In this document: in pieces, positions 1-6,872 of the stretch
How the letters are laid out: every line of letters starts with the position of its first letter
How positions within the stretch are numbered: the stretch's first letter is position 1
NCBI GenBank assembly: GCA_029879595.1
Contig: JAOUPZ010000089.1
Location: 1-10,066 of the forward strand
Length of the DNA stretch: 10,066 nt
Direction of reading: 5' to 3'
From: Deltaproteobacteria bacterium
GTDB taxonomy: Bacteria; SAR324; JACQKK01
Notes under the pieces: generated by a model
Told to the model about the DNA's origin: nothing
Seen by the model: the letters and a program-made list of their open reading frames with translations, nothing else
Database searches by the model: none
Made by a program: the position numbers and the translations under genes

Positions 1-440
1 GGGCTACTCTCACCGGGGGGACGCTGGCCTTCAGTTTTTCCGGCCTGGTGGTCGCCTCGGTGCTGTATTCACTGCCCTTTGTGGTGCAGCCCCTGCAGAA
101 CGCCTTTGAAGCCATGGGCAGAAAGCCCCTGGAGGCCGCCTGGACCCTGGGGGCCTCCCCGCTGGACGCTTTTTTTTCCGTGGCGGCGCCCTTGTCCCTG
201 CGTGGTTTTGTCACCGCCGCCGTGATGGGTTTCGCGCATACGGTGGGTGAGTTCGGGGTGGTGCTGATGGTGGGGGGAAATATCCCGGGAGAGACCCGGG
301 TGATTTCCATAGCCATTTATGACCATGTGGAAACGCTGGAATATGGGGCGGCCCATCTGCTGTCGGGGATTCTGCTGGCGTTCTCATTCGTGGTGCTGCT
401 GCTGGTTTACGCCATCAACCACAAGTGGCAGGAGGGCTGA
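1..440 (+). CDS. modB: Molybdate ABC transporter permease, ModB (3' part)
   Basis: This is the C-terminal part of the inner-membrane permease that, with ModA and ModC, imports molybdate. The first full codon is at 3, giving 145 visible residues before the TGA at 438-440; the N-terminus lies outside the window. The visible part begins in a hydrophobic segment (FSFSGLVVASVLYSLPFVV). The cytoplasmic EAA loop follows (EAAWTLGASPLDAFFSVAAPL), which docks onto the ATPase. Next come GEFGVVLMVGGNIPGETRVIS, typical of ModB, and a last hydrophobic helix near the C-terminus. modC starts 4 nt after the stop, so the two are surely co-transcribed. An upstream modA is expected but not visible. The ModB assignment rests on the recognisable C-terminal sequence; the related sulfate/thiosulfate permeases CysT/CysW are the main alternative and are less likely given the modC next door. 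Confidence 0.95.
   Translation, partial: ATLTGGTLAFSFSGLVVASVLYSLPFVVQPLQNAFEAMGRKPLEAAWTLGASPLDAFFSVAAPLSLRGFVTAAVMGFAHTVGEFGVVLMVGGNIPGETRVISIAIYDHVETLEYGAAHLLSGILLAFSFVVLLLVYAINHKWQEG
430..436 (+). promoter_or_regulatory. Strong Shine-Dalgarno for modC
   Basis: AGGAGGG lies inside the last codons of modB, 8 nt before the ATG at 445. It fixes the modC start at 445 rather than at upstream in-frame ATG codons (for example at 319), which would overlap modB heavily. It also points to translational coupling of modB and modC. Confidence 0.8.
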
Positions 441-444
441 GGAC

Positions 445-1554
445 ATGACGCCATCCGCACCAACCGGAAGCCCCCGAAACGACCTGCTGGCGGGGTGGTT
501 CAAGCTGCAGCGCCAACAGTTCAGCCTGGACGCCAGTCTGACCATACCGGACCGCGGGCTGACCGGGATATTCGGGCCCTCGGGCTCGGGCAAGACCACC
601 CTTTTGCGCTGCATCGCCGGACTGGAACGTGCGGGCAGGGGGGAACTCACCGTGGACGGCGAAACCTGGCAGGATGAACAGGGCCGGGTGTTCCTGCCGC
701 CCTGGAAACGGCCCATCGGGTTCGTTTTCCAGGAGCCCCGCCTGTTTGCCCACCTATCCGTCCGGGAAAACCTGCTGTTCGGCCAGAAGCGCAAGCATCC
801 CGGGGATGCGCTGGTAACGGAGAAACAGGTGGTGGAGATGCTGGGAATCGGCTCGTTGCTGGCGAGAAAACCGGACAGCCTTTCCGGTGGAGAACAGCAG
901 CGGGTGGCCATCGGCAGGGCCTTGCTGACCAATCCCAAGCTGGTGCTGATGGACGAGCCCCTTACCGGCCTGGACAGGGCCCGCAAGGAGGAGGTCATGC
1001 CGTTTTTGGAACGGTTGCACAGGGAACTGGAGATGCCGGTGATCATGGTCAGCCATCACCTGGAGGAACTGATCAGGCTGGCCGATGCTCTGGTCATGAT
1101 GGAGCAGGGCCGCATCGGGGCTTCTGGACCGCTGGCAGAGATGCTGACCCGCCTGGACAGTCCCCTGGCCAGGGAAGATAACGCTATCTCCGTGGTGGAG
1201 GGCGTGGTGACCAGGAGGGAGCCCGAATACGGACTGGTATGGCTGGAGACCCCCTTCGGCCCACTGGCCCTGGCCGATTGCGGAGAACCCGAAGGCACGC
1301 CACTGCGGGCCAACATCAAGGCCCGGGATGTGAGCATCTGCCTGGAGCGTCCGGGAAAAACCAGCATCCTCAACATCATTCCCGCCACAGTCGTGGAACT
1401 GGCCGGGGTGGAAGGGCAGCGCATGGTTAAACTGGACGCTGCCGGAGTGCCTCTGCTGGCGCGTATTACCGCCAGGTCGGCCTCGTCCCTTGGACTGCGC
1501 CCCGGGCTCAGAGTTTTCGCCCAGGTTAAGACAGTCTCCCTGCTGCCTCGTTGA
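445..1554 (+). CDS. modC: Molybdate ABC transporter ATP-binding protein ModC
   Basis: This is the cytoplasmic ATPase that powers molybdate uptake through ModB; 369 residues, slightly longer than the usual 350-365. The nucleotide-binding motifs are all intact: Walker A GPSGSGKTT (residues 44-52), Q-loop Gln96 in FVFQEP, signature LSGGEQQR (146-153), Walker B LVLMDEP (166-172), D-loop GLD (175-177) and the H-loop His204 in MVSHH. The C-terminal quarter (about 295-369, NIIPATVVELAG to the end) is a TOBE/Mop-type domain that binds oxyanions and allows feedback in the family. The short N-terminal extension before the ATPase core accounts for the extra length. Start chosen at 445 from the strong AGGAGGG 8 nt upstream. 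It ends the mod operon as far as can be seen: about 355 nt separate it from the next gene. Confidence 0.97.
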   Translation: MTPSAPTGSPRNDLLAGWFKLQRQQFSLDASLTIPDRGLTGIFGPSGSGKTTLLRCIAGLERAGRGELTVDGETWQDEQGRVFLPPWKRPIGFVFQEPRLFAHLSVRENLLFGQKRKHPGDALVTEKQVVEMLGIGSLLARKPDSLSGGEQQRVAIGRALLTNPKLVLMDEPLTGLDRARKEEVMPFLERLHRELEMPVIMVSHHLEELIRLADALVMMEQGRIGASGPLAEMLTRLDSPLAREDNAISVVEGVVTRREPEYGLVWLETPFGPLALADCGEPEGTPLRANIKARDVSICLERPGKTSILNIIPATVVELAGVEGQRMVKLDAAGVPLLARITARSASSLGLRPGLRVFAQVKTVSLLPR

Positions 1555-1909
1555 GCCCAAATCCCTGCCCGCTGGAAACGAAAAAATTACGGATAATTGT
1601 TTTTTTTCATTGAAATCCACCCCTTGTCTTTGTTAAAAAAAGTGGAATGAAGCGTCGCAGAAAATGATTTGGCAACGACGCGGGAGAACGCACATCCGTT
1701 GACCTTCTGGAAAAAAGAAAAGCAATACAAGCAGTTGTGGGGCGGGGAGGCTCTATTTTTTATATGCATGATCTAGGGAAAGAGCAGAAAAACCCAGGGG
1801 GCATGGCGTCGACAATCCTGTTTGGTATCAAAGGGATAAGCTGAAGGCGCTGAAATGAAGTTTGAGGCGGCAAATAAAATATCTGATTACATTGCTCAAC
1901 AAGGATCAA
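1555..1909 (+). other. Intergenic region upstream of the HD-GYP gene
   Basis: No convincing gene lies in these 355 nt, which are more A/T-rich than the flanking coding sequence. Contents seen: a weak A/T hairpin with a T-run just after modC (1581-1607); a 6-bp inverted repeat GCGTCG (1652-1657) / CGACGC (1676-1681) with an 18-nt loop; a -35-like TTGACC at 1699-1704 without a good -10 at normal spacing; and an A/T-rich patch around 1754-1766 that could hold a -10 element. The promoter for the HD-GYP gene probably lies here, but no single site is convincing. Confidence 0.5.
1581..1607 (+). terminator. Weak terminator-like A/T hairpin after modC
   Basis: AATT (1585-1588) can pair with AATT (1595-1598), extended past one mismatch by three A-T pairs, and is followed by a run of eight T (1600-1607). 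The stem has no G-C pairs, so it would be a poor intrinsic terminator; the T-run and its place 27 nt after the modC stop are the only support. Confidence 0.22.
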
Positions 1910-3322
1910 ATGGAAAAGAGAAAGATAATGACCAGTCAGCTGAGGCCCGGGATGACGATCCACGGAATTCTCAACTTCTCCTCGGAGTATTCCATGCTGG
2001 ACTCGGAACTGGTTGGAAAAATAAACCAGGAATTCAACGGGGCCCGGGCTGAAGTCAAGCGGAAATCCCAGGGACTTACCATACCCGTGGCTGAACTGAA
2101 GCCCTTTGACGAGTTGATCTGTCTGCTGGACATCCCCAAGGGGTGGCCCGGCAAGGAAGTCACACCGGAGTTGATCCAGGCACTCCAGAAAAGGGGTTTC
2201 CGCGGATTTGAGGTTAGCGGCGAGGGTCGGGAGATTCAGGCTGCCCAAAGCCAACCCGCCCAAAGCCAGCCCGCCCAGCCTGCTCCGGCCGCCCCGGCTG
2301 TTAATACAGCCCCCGGCGATAACGGCAACGGAGCCAGGCGGGTGGAAAACGCCAAAAAAATGCTGGACGGCCTGGAAAAGGCATCGGCGATCAAGGCCAA
2401 GTCCATGGAGGCTGTCCAGGACATGATGAACAACGGGAGAATGGGAAGATTTTCCACCGCTGGGGTGATGAGTTCCGTTTCCAGCATCCTGGAAAACGAT
2501 TCCACCCAGGGCATTCAGGCCCTGGCGGGCCTGAAGGAAAGCGATCAGACCTATACTCACTGCGTGGATGTTGCGGCCATATTGATGGACATCCAATCCG
2601 CCCTTTCACGGATGGCCAGAAAGGATGTCACCGCAAAGGAGGAGCGGTTCCTGCTGCTGGCTGGATTTATGCACGATATCGGCAAGACCCGCATCCCGAA
2701 AGATATCCTGGAGAGCACAGAGCGGTTCTCGCCCGACAGCAAGGAAATGCAGGTCATCCGGGGGCATGTGGATCACAGCGCCCGCATTCTCACCGGCATG
2801 GGCCTGGACGGGATAACCATCAACATAGCCCAGTACCACCACGTCAAGTACAAGAACTGGGGAAACACCAGCTATCCCCGGGTGTCTTATGACCAATTGC
2901 ACCACCTGACCCGGCTGGTATCCATCATTGACGTTTACCAGGCCCTTATCGCCCACCGCAGCTACAAGCCGGGTTTCAGTCCCGCCAAGGCGGTGAAGAT
3001 CATCGCCGAAGGCGCCGGCAAGGATTATGACGAGGGAGTGGCCCGCCTGTTCTTCACGGTAATCGGACGCTACCCGCTGGGTTCCATGGTGAAGCTCAGT
3101 TCGGGGGATATCGCCTTTGTGGTCGGTGTGGCCACCAAGGTTCCCGACAGGCCGATCGTGGTAATTTATGAAAACGCCCAGGGAGAAGTGATAACCCATC
3201 ACGAGGTGGTGGATCTCATGGGCAATGTGGGCGTGAAGGTGGTCGAGCCTCTGGACCCGTTTGAGTTCTTCAAGGACCGGGATGTGACCCCCTACGATGC
3301 CTTCATGAGCCTCAACGTCTGA
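1910..3322 (+). CDS. HD-GYP-type phosphodiesterase-like protein with degenerate GYP loop
   Basis: A 470-residue protein of the HD-GYP family, which hydrolyses cyclic di-GMP when fully active. An N-terminal region resembling DUF3391 (LRPGM at 11-15, to about 100) is followed by a Gln/Pro/Ala linker (about 113-130) and the HD domain (about 205-390). Metal ligands of the fold are present: His217, HD at 255-256 (HDIGK), His286, HH at 310-311 and Asp341 in IIDVYQAL. The extra Glu ligand four residues before the first His in trinuclear members is Gln213 here, suggesting a two-metal site. The loop after HH reads KYKNWGNTSYP instead of the usual E-x2-DGxGYP, so activity is uncertain. No receiver, PAS or membrane segment is seen. 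ATG 1910 has AAGGA 4 nt upstream; ATG 1928 (MTSQLRPGM) is an equally plausible start, and a TTG at 1862 is less likely. The alpha/beta hydrolase gene follows 36 nt later. Confidence 0.92.
   Translation: MEKRKIMTSQLRPGMTIHGILNFSSEYSMLDSELVGKINQEFNGARAEVKRKSQGLTIPVAELKPFDELICLLDIPKGWPGKEVTPELIQALQKRGFRGFEVSGEGREIQAAQSQPAQSQPAQPAPAAPAVNTAPGDNGNGARRVENAKKMLDGLEKASAIKAKSMEAVQDMMNNGRMGRFSTAGVMSSVSSILENDSTQGIQALAGLKESDQTYTHCVDVAAILMDIQSALSRMARKDVTAKEERFLLLAGFMHDIGKTRIPKDILESTERFSPDSKEMQVIRGHVDHSARILTGMGLDGITINIAQYHHVKYKNWGNTSYPRVSYDQLHHLTRLVSIIDVYQALIAHRSYKPGFSPAKAVKIIAEGAGKDYDEGVARLFFTVIGRYPLGSMVKLSSGDIAFVVGVATKVPDRPIVVIYENAQGEVITHHEVVDLMGNVGVKVVEPLDPFEFFKDRDVTPYDAFMSLNV
2246..2275 (+). repeat. 15-bp tandem duplication in the linker of the HD-GYP gene
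   Basis: Two 15-bp copies, CAAAGCCAACCCGCC (2246-2260) and CAAAGCCAGCCCGCC (2261-2275), differ at one base and encode QSQPA twice (residues 113-122), followed by a partial QPA. This looks like slippage in a flexible inter-domain linker, so linker length may vary among relatives. Confidence 0.85.
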
Positions 3323-3358
3323 CCGGCGGAGCATCTGCCGCCGTACAGGCAGTTTTCC

Positions 3359-4183
3359 ATGAAACCGACTAAGATCGCGGGAGGGAAAACCAGGGGCGCA
3401 GCCCCTGGCAGGGCGCTGGGTTCTCCGTACCAGGAGGGGCTGCCCCTGCTGCTGCTGGTTCATGGCGCGGGACTCAGCCGGGAATGCTGGCCCAGGGCGG
3501 GCTGGGACTGGGCCGCCGGCAGGGCCAATATTCTGGCGGTGGATCTGCCCGGGCATGGCCAAAACGATGCAGGGGAAGGTTTGGCCTCCATTGCGGCCCA
3601 TGCCGGCTGGCTGGCCGGGCTGATCGGGGAGCTTGGCGGCCCGGTTGCGGTGGTTGGCCATTCCATGGGGGCGGCCATTGCCCTGTCGCTGGCGGCCAGT
3701 CATCCGGAAACGGTGTCCGCGCTGGCGCTGCTGGGAATCACCCCGCGCATGAAGGTCTCCCCCCATCTGCTGGAACTGCTGGAAAACGACCCGGTCGCGG
3801 GGGTGGATTTCATCCTGGCCCACGCTTTTTCTCCTCAGGGCCGGCAGGGGGCACCGGCGGAATCCTTTGAAAAAGAACGGCTTGAACTGCGCAGCCTTTT
3901 TTTGACCTGTGCGCCGGATGTTCTGTTGCGGGACTTCCGGGCCTGCGATGGCTTTGAGGGGGGCTCCCTGGCAGGGCGGGTACGGTGTCCCACGCTGGTG
4001 GTGGCTGGCGGGCATGACCGGATGACGCCGGCGGATCAGGGCCGGGAACTGGCGGCTGCTATTGCCGGGGCGACCTTCCTGGAAATATCATCATCCGGAC
4101 ATATGATTTTGCAGGAAAGACCAAAAAAAATTTTCACCGCGCTGGAGGAGTTCCTCGGAAAACATCTCTGGAACAACGTTTAA
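3359..4183 (+). CDS. Alpha/beta-fold hydrolase
   Basis: A 274-residue soluble serine hydrolase of the alpha/beta-fold superfamily; substrate unknown. The core motifs are in order: oxyanion-hole HGAG (residues 35-38), nucleophile elbow GHSMG with Ser102, acid Asp220 in GGHDRMTP, and base His248 in SSGHMIL. A cap region of about 70 residues sits between the elbow and the acid, as in the esterase/MhpC-like group. The first 28 residues (TRGAAPGRALG and so on) are not typical of the fold and are partly encoded by a perfect palindrome (3390-3408). No later ATG, GTG or TTG exists in frame before the HGAG motif, so ATG 3359 is the only reasonable start, although its Shine-Dalgarno is poor (AGGCAG). 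It lies 36 nt after the HD-GYP gene in the same frame and ends about 100 nt before a strong terminator, so the two likely form one operon. Confidence 0.87.
   Translation: MKPTKIAGGKTRGAAPGRALGSPYQEGLPLLLLVHGAGLSRECWPRAGWDWAAGRANILAVDLPGHGQNDAGEGLASIAAHAGWLAGLIGELGGPVAVVGHSMGAAIALSLAASHPETVSALALLGITPRMKVSPHLLELLENDPVAGVDFILAHAFSPQGRQGAPAESFEKERLELRSLFLTCAPDVLLRDFRACDGFEGGSLAGRVRCPTLVVAGGHDRMTPADQGRELAAAIAGATFLEISSSGHMILQERPKKIFTALEEFLGKHLWNNV
3390..3408. repeat. Perfect GC-rich palindrome inside the hydrolase 5' end
   Basis: CCAGGGGC (3390-3397), a 3-nt GCA loop, then GCCCCTGG (3401-3408): 8 of 8 bp paired. It would form a very stable hairpin in DNA or mRNA shortly after the hydrolase start codon. 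Its form resembles short dispersed palindromic (REP-like) elements; other copies would have to be sought elsewhere in the genome. Confidence 0.75.
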
Positions 4184-4281
4184 GGCCCGCCGAAAAATTA
4201 TTTTCTTCCGCATAAAAAAAATAATAACTATTGGAACCTTTTTTTTCGGGGAGGCGTTAAAACCAATAGCCGAACCGAAAT

Positions 4282-4347
4282 ACGATGCCCCCGCCCCCGG
4301 GGTTTTTTCCCTCCTTTTTTCCCCGGGTCAAGGGGCATCGTTTTTTT
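4282..4347 (+). terminator. Strong intrinsic terminator of the HD-GYP/hydrolase operon
   Basis: Outer arms ACGATGCCCC (4282-4291) and GGGGCATCGT (4332-4341) pair over 10 bp. After a 4x4 internal loop, inner arms CCCGGGG (4296-4302) and CCCCGGG (4321-4327) add 7 bp. The 18-nt loop is pure pyrimidine (T6, CCCTCC, T6), and seven T follow the outer stem (4341-4347). The T-run is on the plus strand only, so it ends rightward transcription from the hydrolase gene and insulates uvrB. Confidence 0.85.
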
Positions 4348-4548
4348 CCCCCTCAAAAACACAGCAGTATTTATCAAACGCCGCCCCGGTGTGTCTCCCA
4401 GGAGCCGTCCAGTCCCGTCGCCCGCCATTATTTCCGGCCAGCCGGCCAGCCGATTGCCGGTATTTGATAAAACCTTTGTTTGTCTCCCTATCCCCCGGTT
4501 GATAAAGTGAAAGGATTGACGTCATCAGCGGCAAAGCTTCAATGATAT

Positions 4549-4552
4549 AAGG
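4549..4552 (+). promoter_or_regulatory. Shine-Dalgarno of uvrB
   Basis: AAGG lies 6 nt before the ATG at 4559. It is short but correctly spaced, and the encoded N-terminus aligns with the usual UvrB start. Confidence 0.5.
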
Positions 4553-4558
4553 TCCGGT

Positions 4559-6538
4559 ATGCCACAGTTCCAGTTGAAATCCGATTTCAGGCCCTCGGGC
4601 AGCCAGCCCCAGGCCATCGAAAAACTGGTGCAGGGCTGGCGTTCCGGTCGCCCCCACCAGGTGCTGCTGGGCATAACCGGCTCCGGTAAGACCTTTGTGA
4701 TGGCCAGCGTGATCCAGGAGCTTCAGCGCCCCACCCTGGTGCTGGCCCCCAACAAGATCCTGGCGGCGCAGCTTTACCAGGAGTTCAAGGGCTTTTTCCC
4801 CCTCAATGCCGTGGAGTACTTCGTCAGCTATTACGATTATTACCAGCCGGAGGCCTATGTTCCCCGCAAGGATCTGTACATAGAGAAGGATTCCTCCATC
4901 AATGACGAGATCGACCGGATGCGCCTTTCGGCCACCCGGGCCCTGTTTGAGCGCGAGGATGTGGTAATAGTGGCCTCGGTGTCCTGTATCTACGGCCTGG
5001 GTTCACCGGAGGCCTACAAGGGGATGCTGATATACCTGATGGTGGGCGATGTCATGGAACGCGGGGACCTGCTGGCCCGGCTGGTGGAGATCCAGTACAC
5101 CCGCAATGACTACGATTTTCACCGGGGGACCTTCCGGGTGCGCGGGGATGTGGTGGAGGTGTATCCGGCGGACGCCGATGACGCCATCCGGATCGAGCTT
5201 TTCGGTGATGAGATCGAGGCCATCTCGCGGATTGACCCCTTGCGGGGCACCAGGCTGGAAATGCTCAGCAAGGCGGCCATTTACCCGGCCACGCATTATG
5301 TGTCGCCGGCCAGCGAAATGCCCCGGACAGTGGATATGATCGGCAGGGAGCTCGGTGAAAGGCTCCGGGAGCTGCGCATGGGCGACAGGCTGGTGGAGGC
5401 CCAGCGCCTGGAGCAGCGCACCCTGTTTGATATGGAGATGATCCAGGAGACGGGCACCTGTAAGGGCATCGAGAATTACAGCCGGATCATTCAGCGTCGG
5501 GAGCCGGGCAGCGCGCCGCCCACCCTGCTGAATTACTTTCCCCGGGGCTCGCTGTTGTTCATTGATGAGAGCCATGTCGCCGTGCCCCAGTTGGGCGCGA
5601 TGTACAAGGGGGATTTCTCCCGAAAGTCCACCCTGGTGGAATACGGGTTCCGCCTGCCCTCCGCCATGGACAACCGCCCCCTCAAGTTCGAGGAGTTCGA
5701 GCGCCAGATCGAGCAGTCCTTCTATGTTTCCGCCACCCCGGGCGAGTATGAGCTGAAGAAAAGCGGCGAGGAGGTTGTGGAGCTGTTGATCCGGCCCACG
5801 GGGCTGCTGGATCCTCCCATTGACGTGCGTCCGGTGTCGGGCCAGGTGGATGACCTGCTGGATGAGATAAGAATCCGCGCCGAGGCCGGGGAGCGGGTGC
5901 TGGTGACCACCCTCACCAAGCGCATGGCAGAGGACCTGACCACCTACTACTCGGAACTGGGGGTGCGGGTGCGCTACATGCACTCGGAGGTGAACACCCT
6001 GGACCGGGACGAGATCATCCGCGGCCTGCGCCTGGGTGAGTTCGATGTGCTGATAGGCATTAACCTGCTGCGCGAGGGCCTGGACCTGCCGGAGGTCTCG
6101 CTGGTGGCCATTCTGGATGCGGACAAGGAGGGCTTTCTGCGCTCACGGCGGTCTCTGCTGCAGACCTGCGGACGGGCCGCCCGCAATCCCCGGGGCAGGG
6201 TCATATTCTATGCGGACGTGATCACCGGTTCCATGCGTGAGGTCATGGAGGAGACAGCCCGCCGGCGGGAAATACAGGAGGTGTACAACCGCGAGCATGG
6301 CATCACCCCCCGGGCCACGGTGCGCGCCCTGGCCGGGGCGCTTTCCCCCGCACAGGAACAGCCGGAGCGGGTGGCCGAAAGACGGGCTCCCGTCCCGGTG
6401 GAAAAGGATGTGATCGGGCAGGTGAAACGGCTGGAAAAGGAGATGCTCGCCGCGGCCCGGGAACTGGACTTTGAGCGCGCCGCGGAGATCCGCGACGCCA
6501 TCTCATACCTCAAACGCAACAACCTGGGGGTGGCCTGA
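4559..6538 (+). CDS. uvrB: Excinuclease ABC subunit UvrB
   Basis: The damage-verification subunit of nucleotide excision repair: it is loaded by UvrA, inserts a beta-hairpin between the strands and recruits UvrC. At 659 residues it has the family's normal length. Visible motifs: Walker A GITGSGKT (38-45); the DNA-clamping hairpin with YYDYYQPEAYVP beginning at residue 91; FVSYYDYYQPEAYVPRKD and YIEKDSSINDEIDRMR, highly conserved; the helicase motif II DESH (336-339); motif VI region QTCGRAARN; and a C-terminal UVR coiled-coil (about 617-653) that binds UvrC. Small departures from the common consensus include APNKILAAQLY in place of AHNKTLAAQLY and QTCGRAARN in place of QTIGRAARN; both are probably lineage differences. 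It stands alone, with its own leader and with a terminator upstream, and converges on the ComFB gene with only 22 nt between the stops. Confidence 0.99.
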   Translation: MPQFQLKSDFRPSGSQPQAIEKLVQGWRSGRPHQVLLGITGSGKTFVMASVIQELQRPTLVLAPNKILAAQLYQEFKGFFPLNAVEYFVSYYDYYQPEAYVPRKDLYIEKDSSINDEIDRMRLSATRALFEREDVVIVASVSCIYGLGSPEAYKGMLIYLMVGDVMERGDLLARLVEIQYTRNDYDFHRGTFRVRGDVVEVYPADADDAIRIELFGDEIEAISRIDPLRGTRLEMLSKAAIYPATHYVSPASEMPRTVDMIGRELGERLRELRMGDRLVEAQRLEQRTLFDMEMIQETGTCKGIENYSRIIQRREPGSAPPTLLNYFPRGSLLFIDESHVAVPQLGAMYKGDFSRKSTLVEYGFRLPSAMDNRPLKFEEFERQIEQSFYVSATPGEYELKKSGEEVVELLIRPTGLLDPPIDVRPVSGQVDDLLDEIRIRAEAGERVLVTTLTKRMAEDLTTYYSELGVRVRYMHSEVNTLDRDEIIRGLRLGEFDVLIGINLLREGLDLPEVSLVAILDADKEGFLRSRRSLLQTCGRAARNPRGRVIFYADVITGSMREVMEETARRREIQEVYNREHGITPRATVRALAGALSPAQEQPERVAERRAPVPVEKDVIGQVKRLEKEMLAAARELDFERAAEIRDAISYLKRNNLGVA

Positions 6539-6560
6539 GGTCTCCCGGGGGCCGGTGGTC

Positions 6561-6872
6561 TTACGCCCGGTCCTTGCTGGAGCCCAAGGGATGATTGGGG
6601 TTGGCTTGCACCTTGTCTATGGCCATGTTTACCAGGTGCCCCACCTCGTCATCGGTGGGGGGCGCGTGTCTGATGATCAGCGACCCCACCTGGGCATACT
6701 GGGGGTGGAGGCTGTTCAGCGTCAGGGCGTAGGTATCCTCGATGCAGATCCGGCAGCCGCAGAAATCCGTTCTTTCCGGCAGCACCTTTTTCAGGATTCC
6801 GATCACGCGGGCCTCCTGCCGGCTGCGGATATTCTCCAGGCTGAAATCGTTTATTATGTATTTTTTATTCAT
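6561..6872 (-). CDS. ComFB-family protein (putative cyclic di-GMP-binding)
   Basis: A 103-residue cytoplasmic protein of the late-competence ComFB family. The diagnostic block is a Cys cluster C38-x-C40-x2-C43 (DFCGCRICIED) followed by YALTLNSLHPQYAQ, matching the family pattern of a Cys-rich turn, a helix of small and aliphatic residues ending in LNxLxPxY, and a charged C-terminal helix. Cyanobacterial members have been reported as cyclic di-GMP receptors, so a signalling role here is plausible but inferred. The original link to competence in Bacillus comes from its place in the comF operon, and no comF genes are seen here. AGGG lies 4 nt upstream of the ATG. It is transcribed toward uvrB (convergent, 22-nt gap) and divergently from recO across a 385-nt spacer. 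Confidence 0.87.
   Translation of the reverse strand: MNKKYIINDFSLENIRSRQEARVIGILKKVLPERTDFCGCRICIEDTYALTLNSLHPQYAQVGSLIIRHAPPTDDEVGHLVNMAIDKVQANPNHPLGSSKDRA

Larger units (their letters stand above)
4184..4558 (+). other. Intergenic region between the hydrolase gene and uvrB
   Basis: A 375-nt non-coding stretch, unusual for its long A, T and C runs. From 5' to 3' it holds: an all-A/T inverted repeat (4197-4204 / 4218-4225); an inverted repeat CTATTGG (4228-4234) / CCAATAG (4263-4269); the strong terminator (4282-4347); an inverted pair TTTATCAAA (4370-4378) / TTTGATAAA (4463-4471), with a further TTGATAAA at 4499-4506; and the 8-bp palindrome TGACGTCA (4517-4524), which overlaps a -35-like TTGACG (4516-4521). 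The uvrB promoter must lie in the last 200 nt, but no clear -10 sits at standard spacing. I did not see an Escherichia-type (CTGT-N8-ACAG) or Bacillus-type (GAAC-N4-GTTC) LexA box. Confidence 0.6.

Noticed and set aside
319..444. Extended modC start at ATG 319
   Set aside because: It would overlap modB by over 120 nt and add a Trp/Cys-rich stretch not seen in ModC; the strong Shine-Dalgarno supports ATG 445.
1600..1909. Cyclic di-GMP riboswitch (GEMM) upstream of the HD-GYP gene
   Set aside because: I looked for the conserved GEMM core and paired arms and did not find them; only an isolated 6-bp inverted repeat is present.
1855..2052. Small open frame starting at ATG 1855 (MKFEAANKISDYIAQQ) overlapping the HD-GYP start
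   Set aside because: Its beginning looks protein-like and a GAAGG lies upstream, but the rest reads through the HD-GYP gene in the wrong frame with poor composition; at most a leader, not supportable.
2606..4015. 469-residue minus-strand open frame across the HD-GYP and hydrolase genes
   Set aside because: Antisense shadow: it spans two well-supported genes, is very rich in Gly, Gln, His and Arg, and has no recognisable domain.
4360..4558. Classical LexA/SOS box for uvrB
   Set aside because: Neither the CTGT-N8-ACAG nor the GAAC-N4-GTTC pattern was found near the uvrB start by eye.
5003..5983. 326-residue minus-strand open frame within uvrB
   Set aside because: Antisense shadow of the highly conserved uvrB coding sequence.
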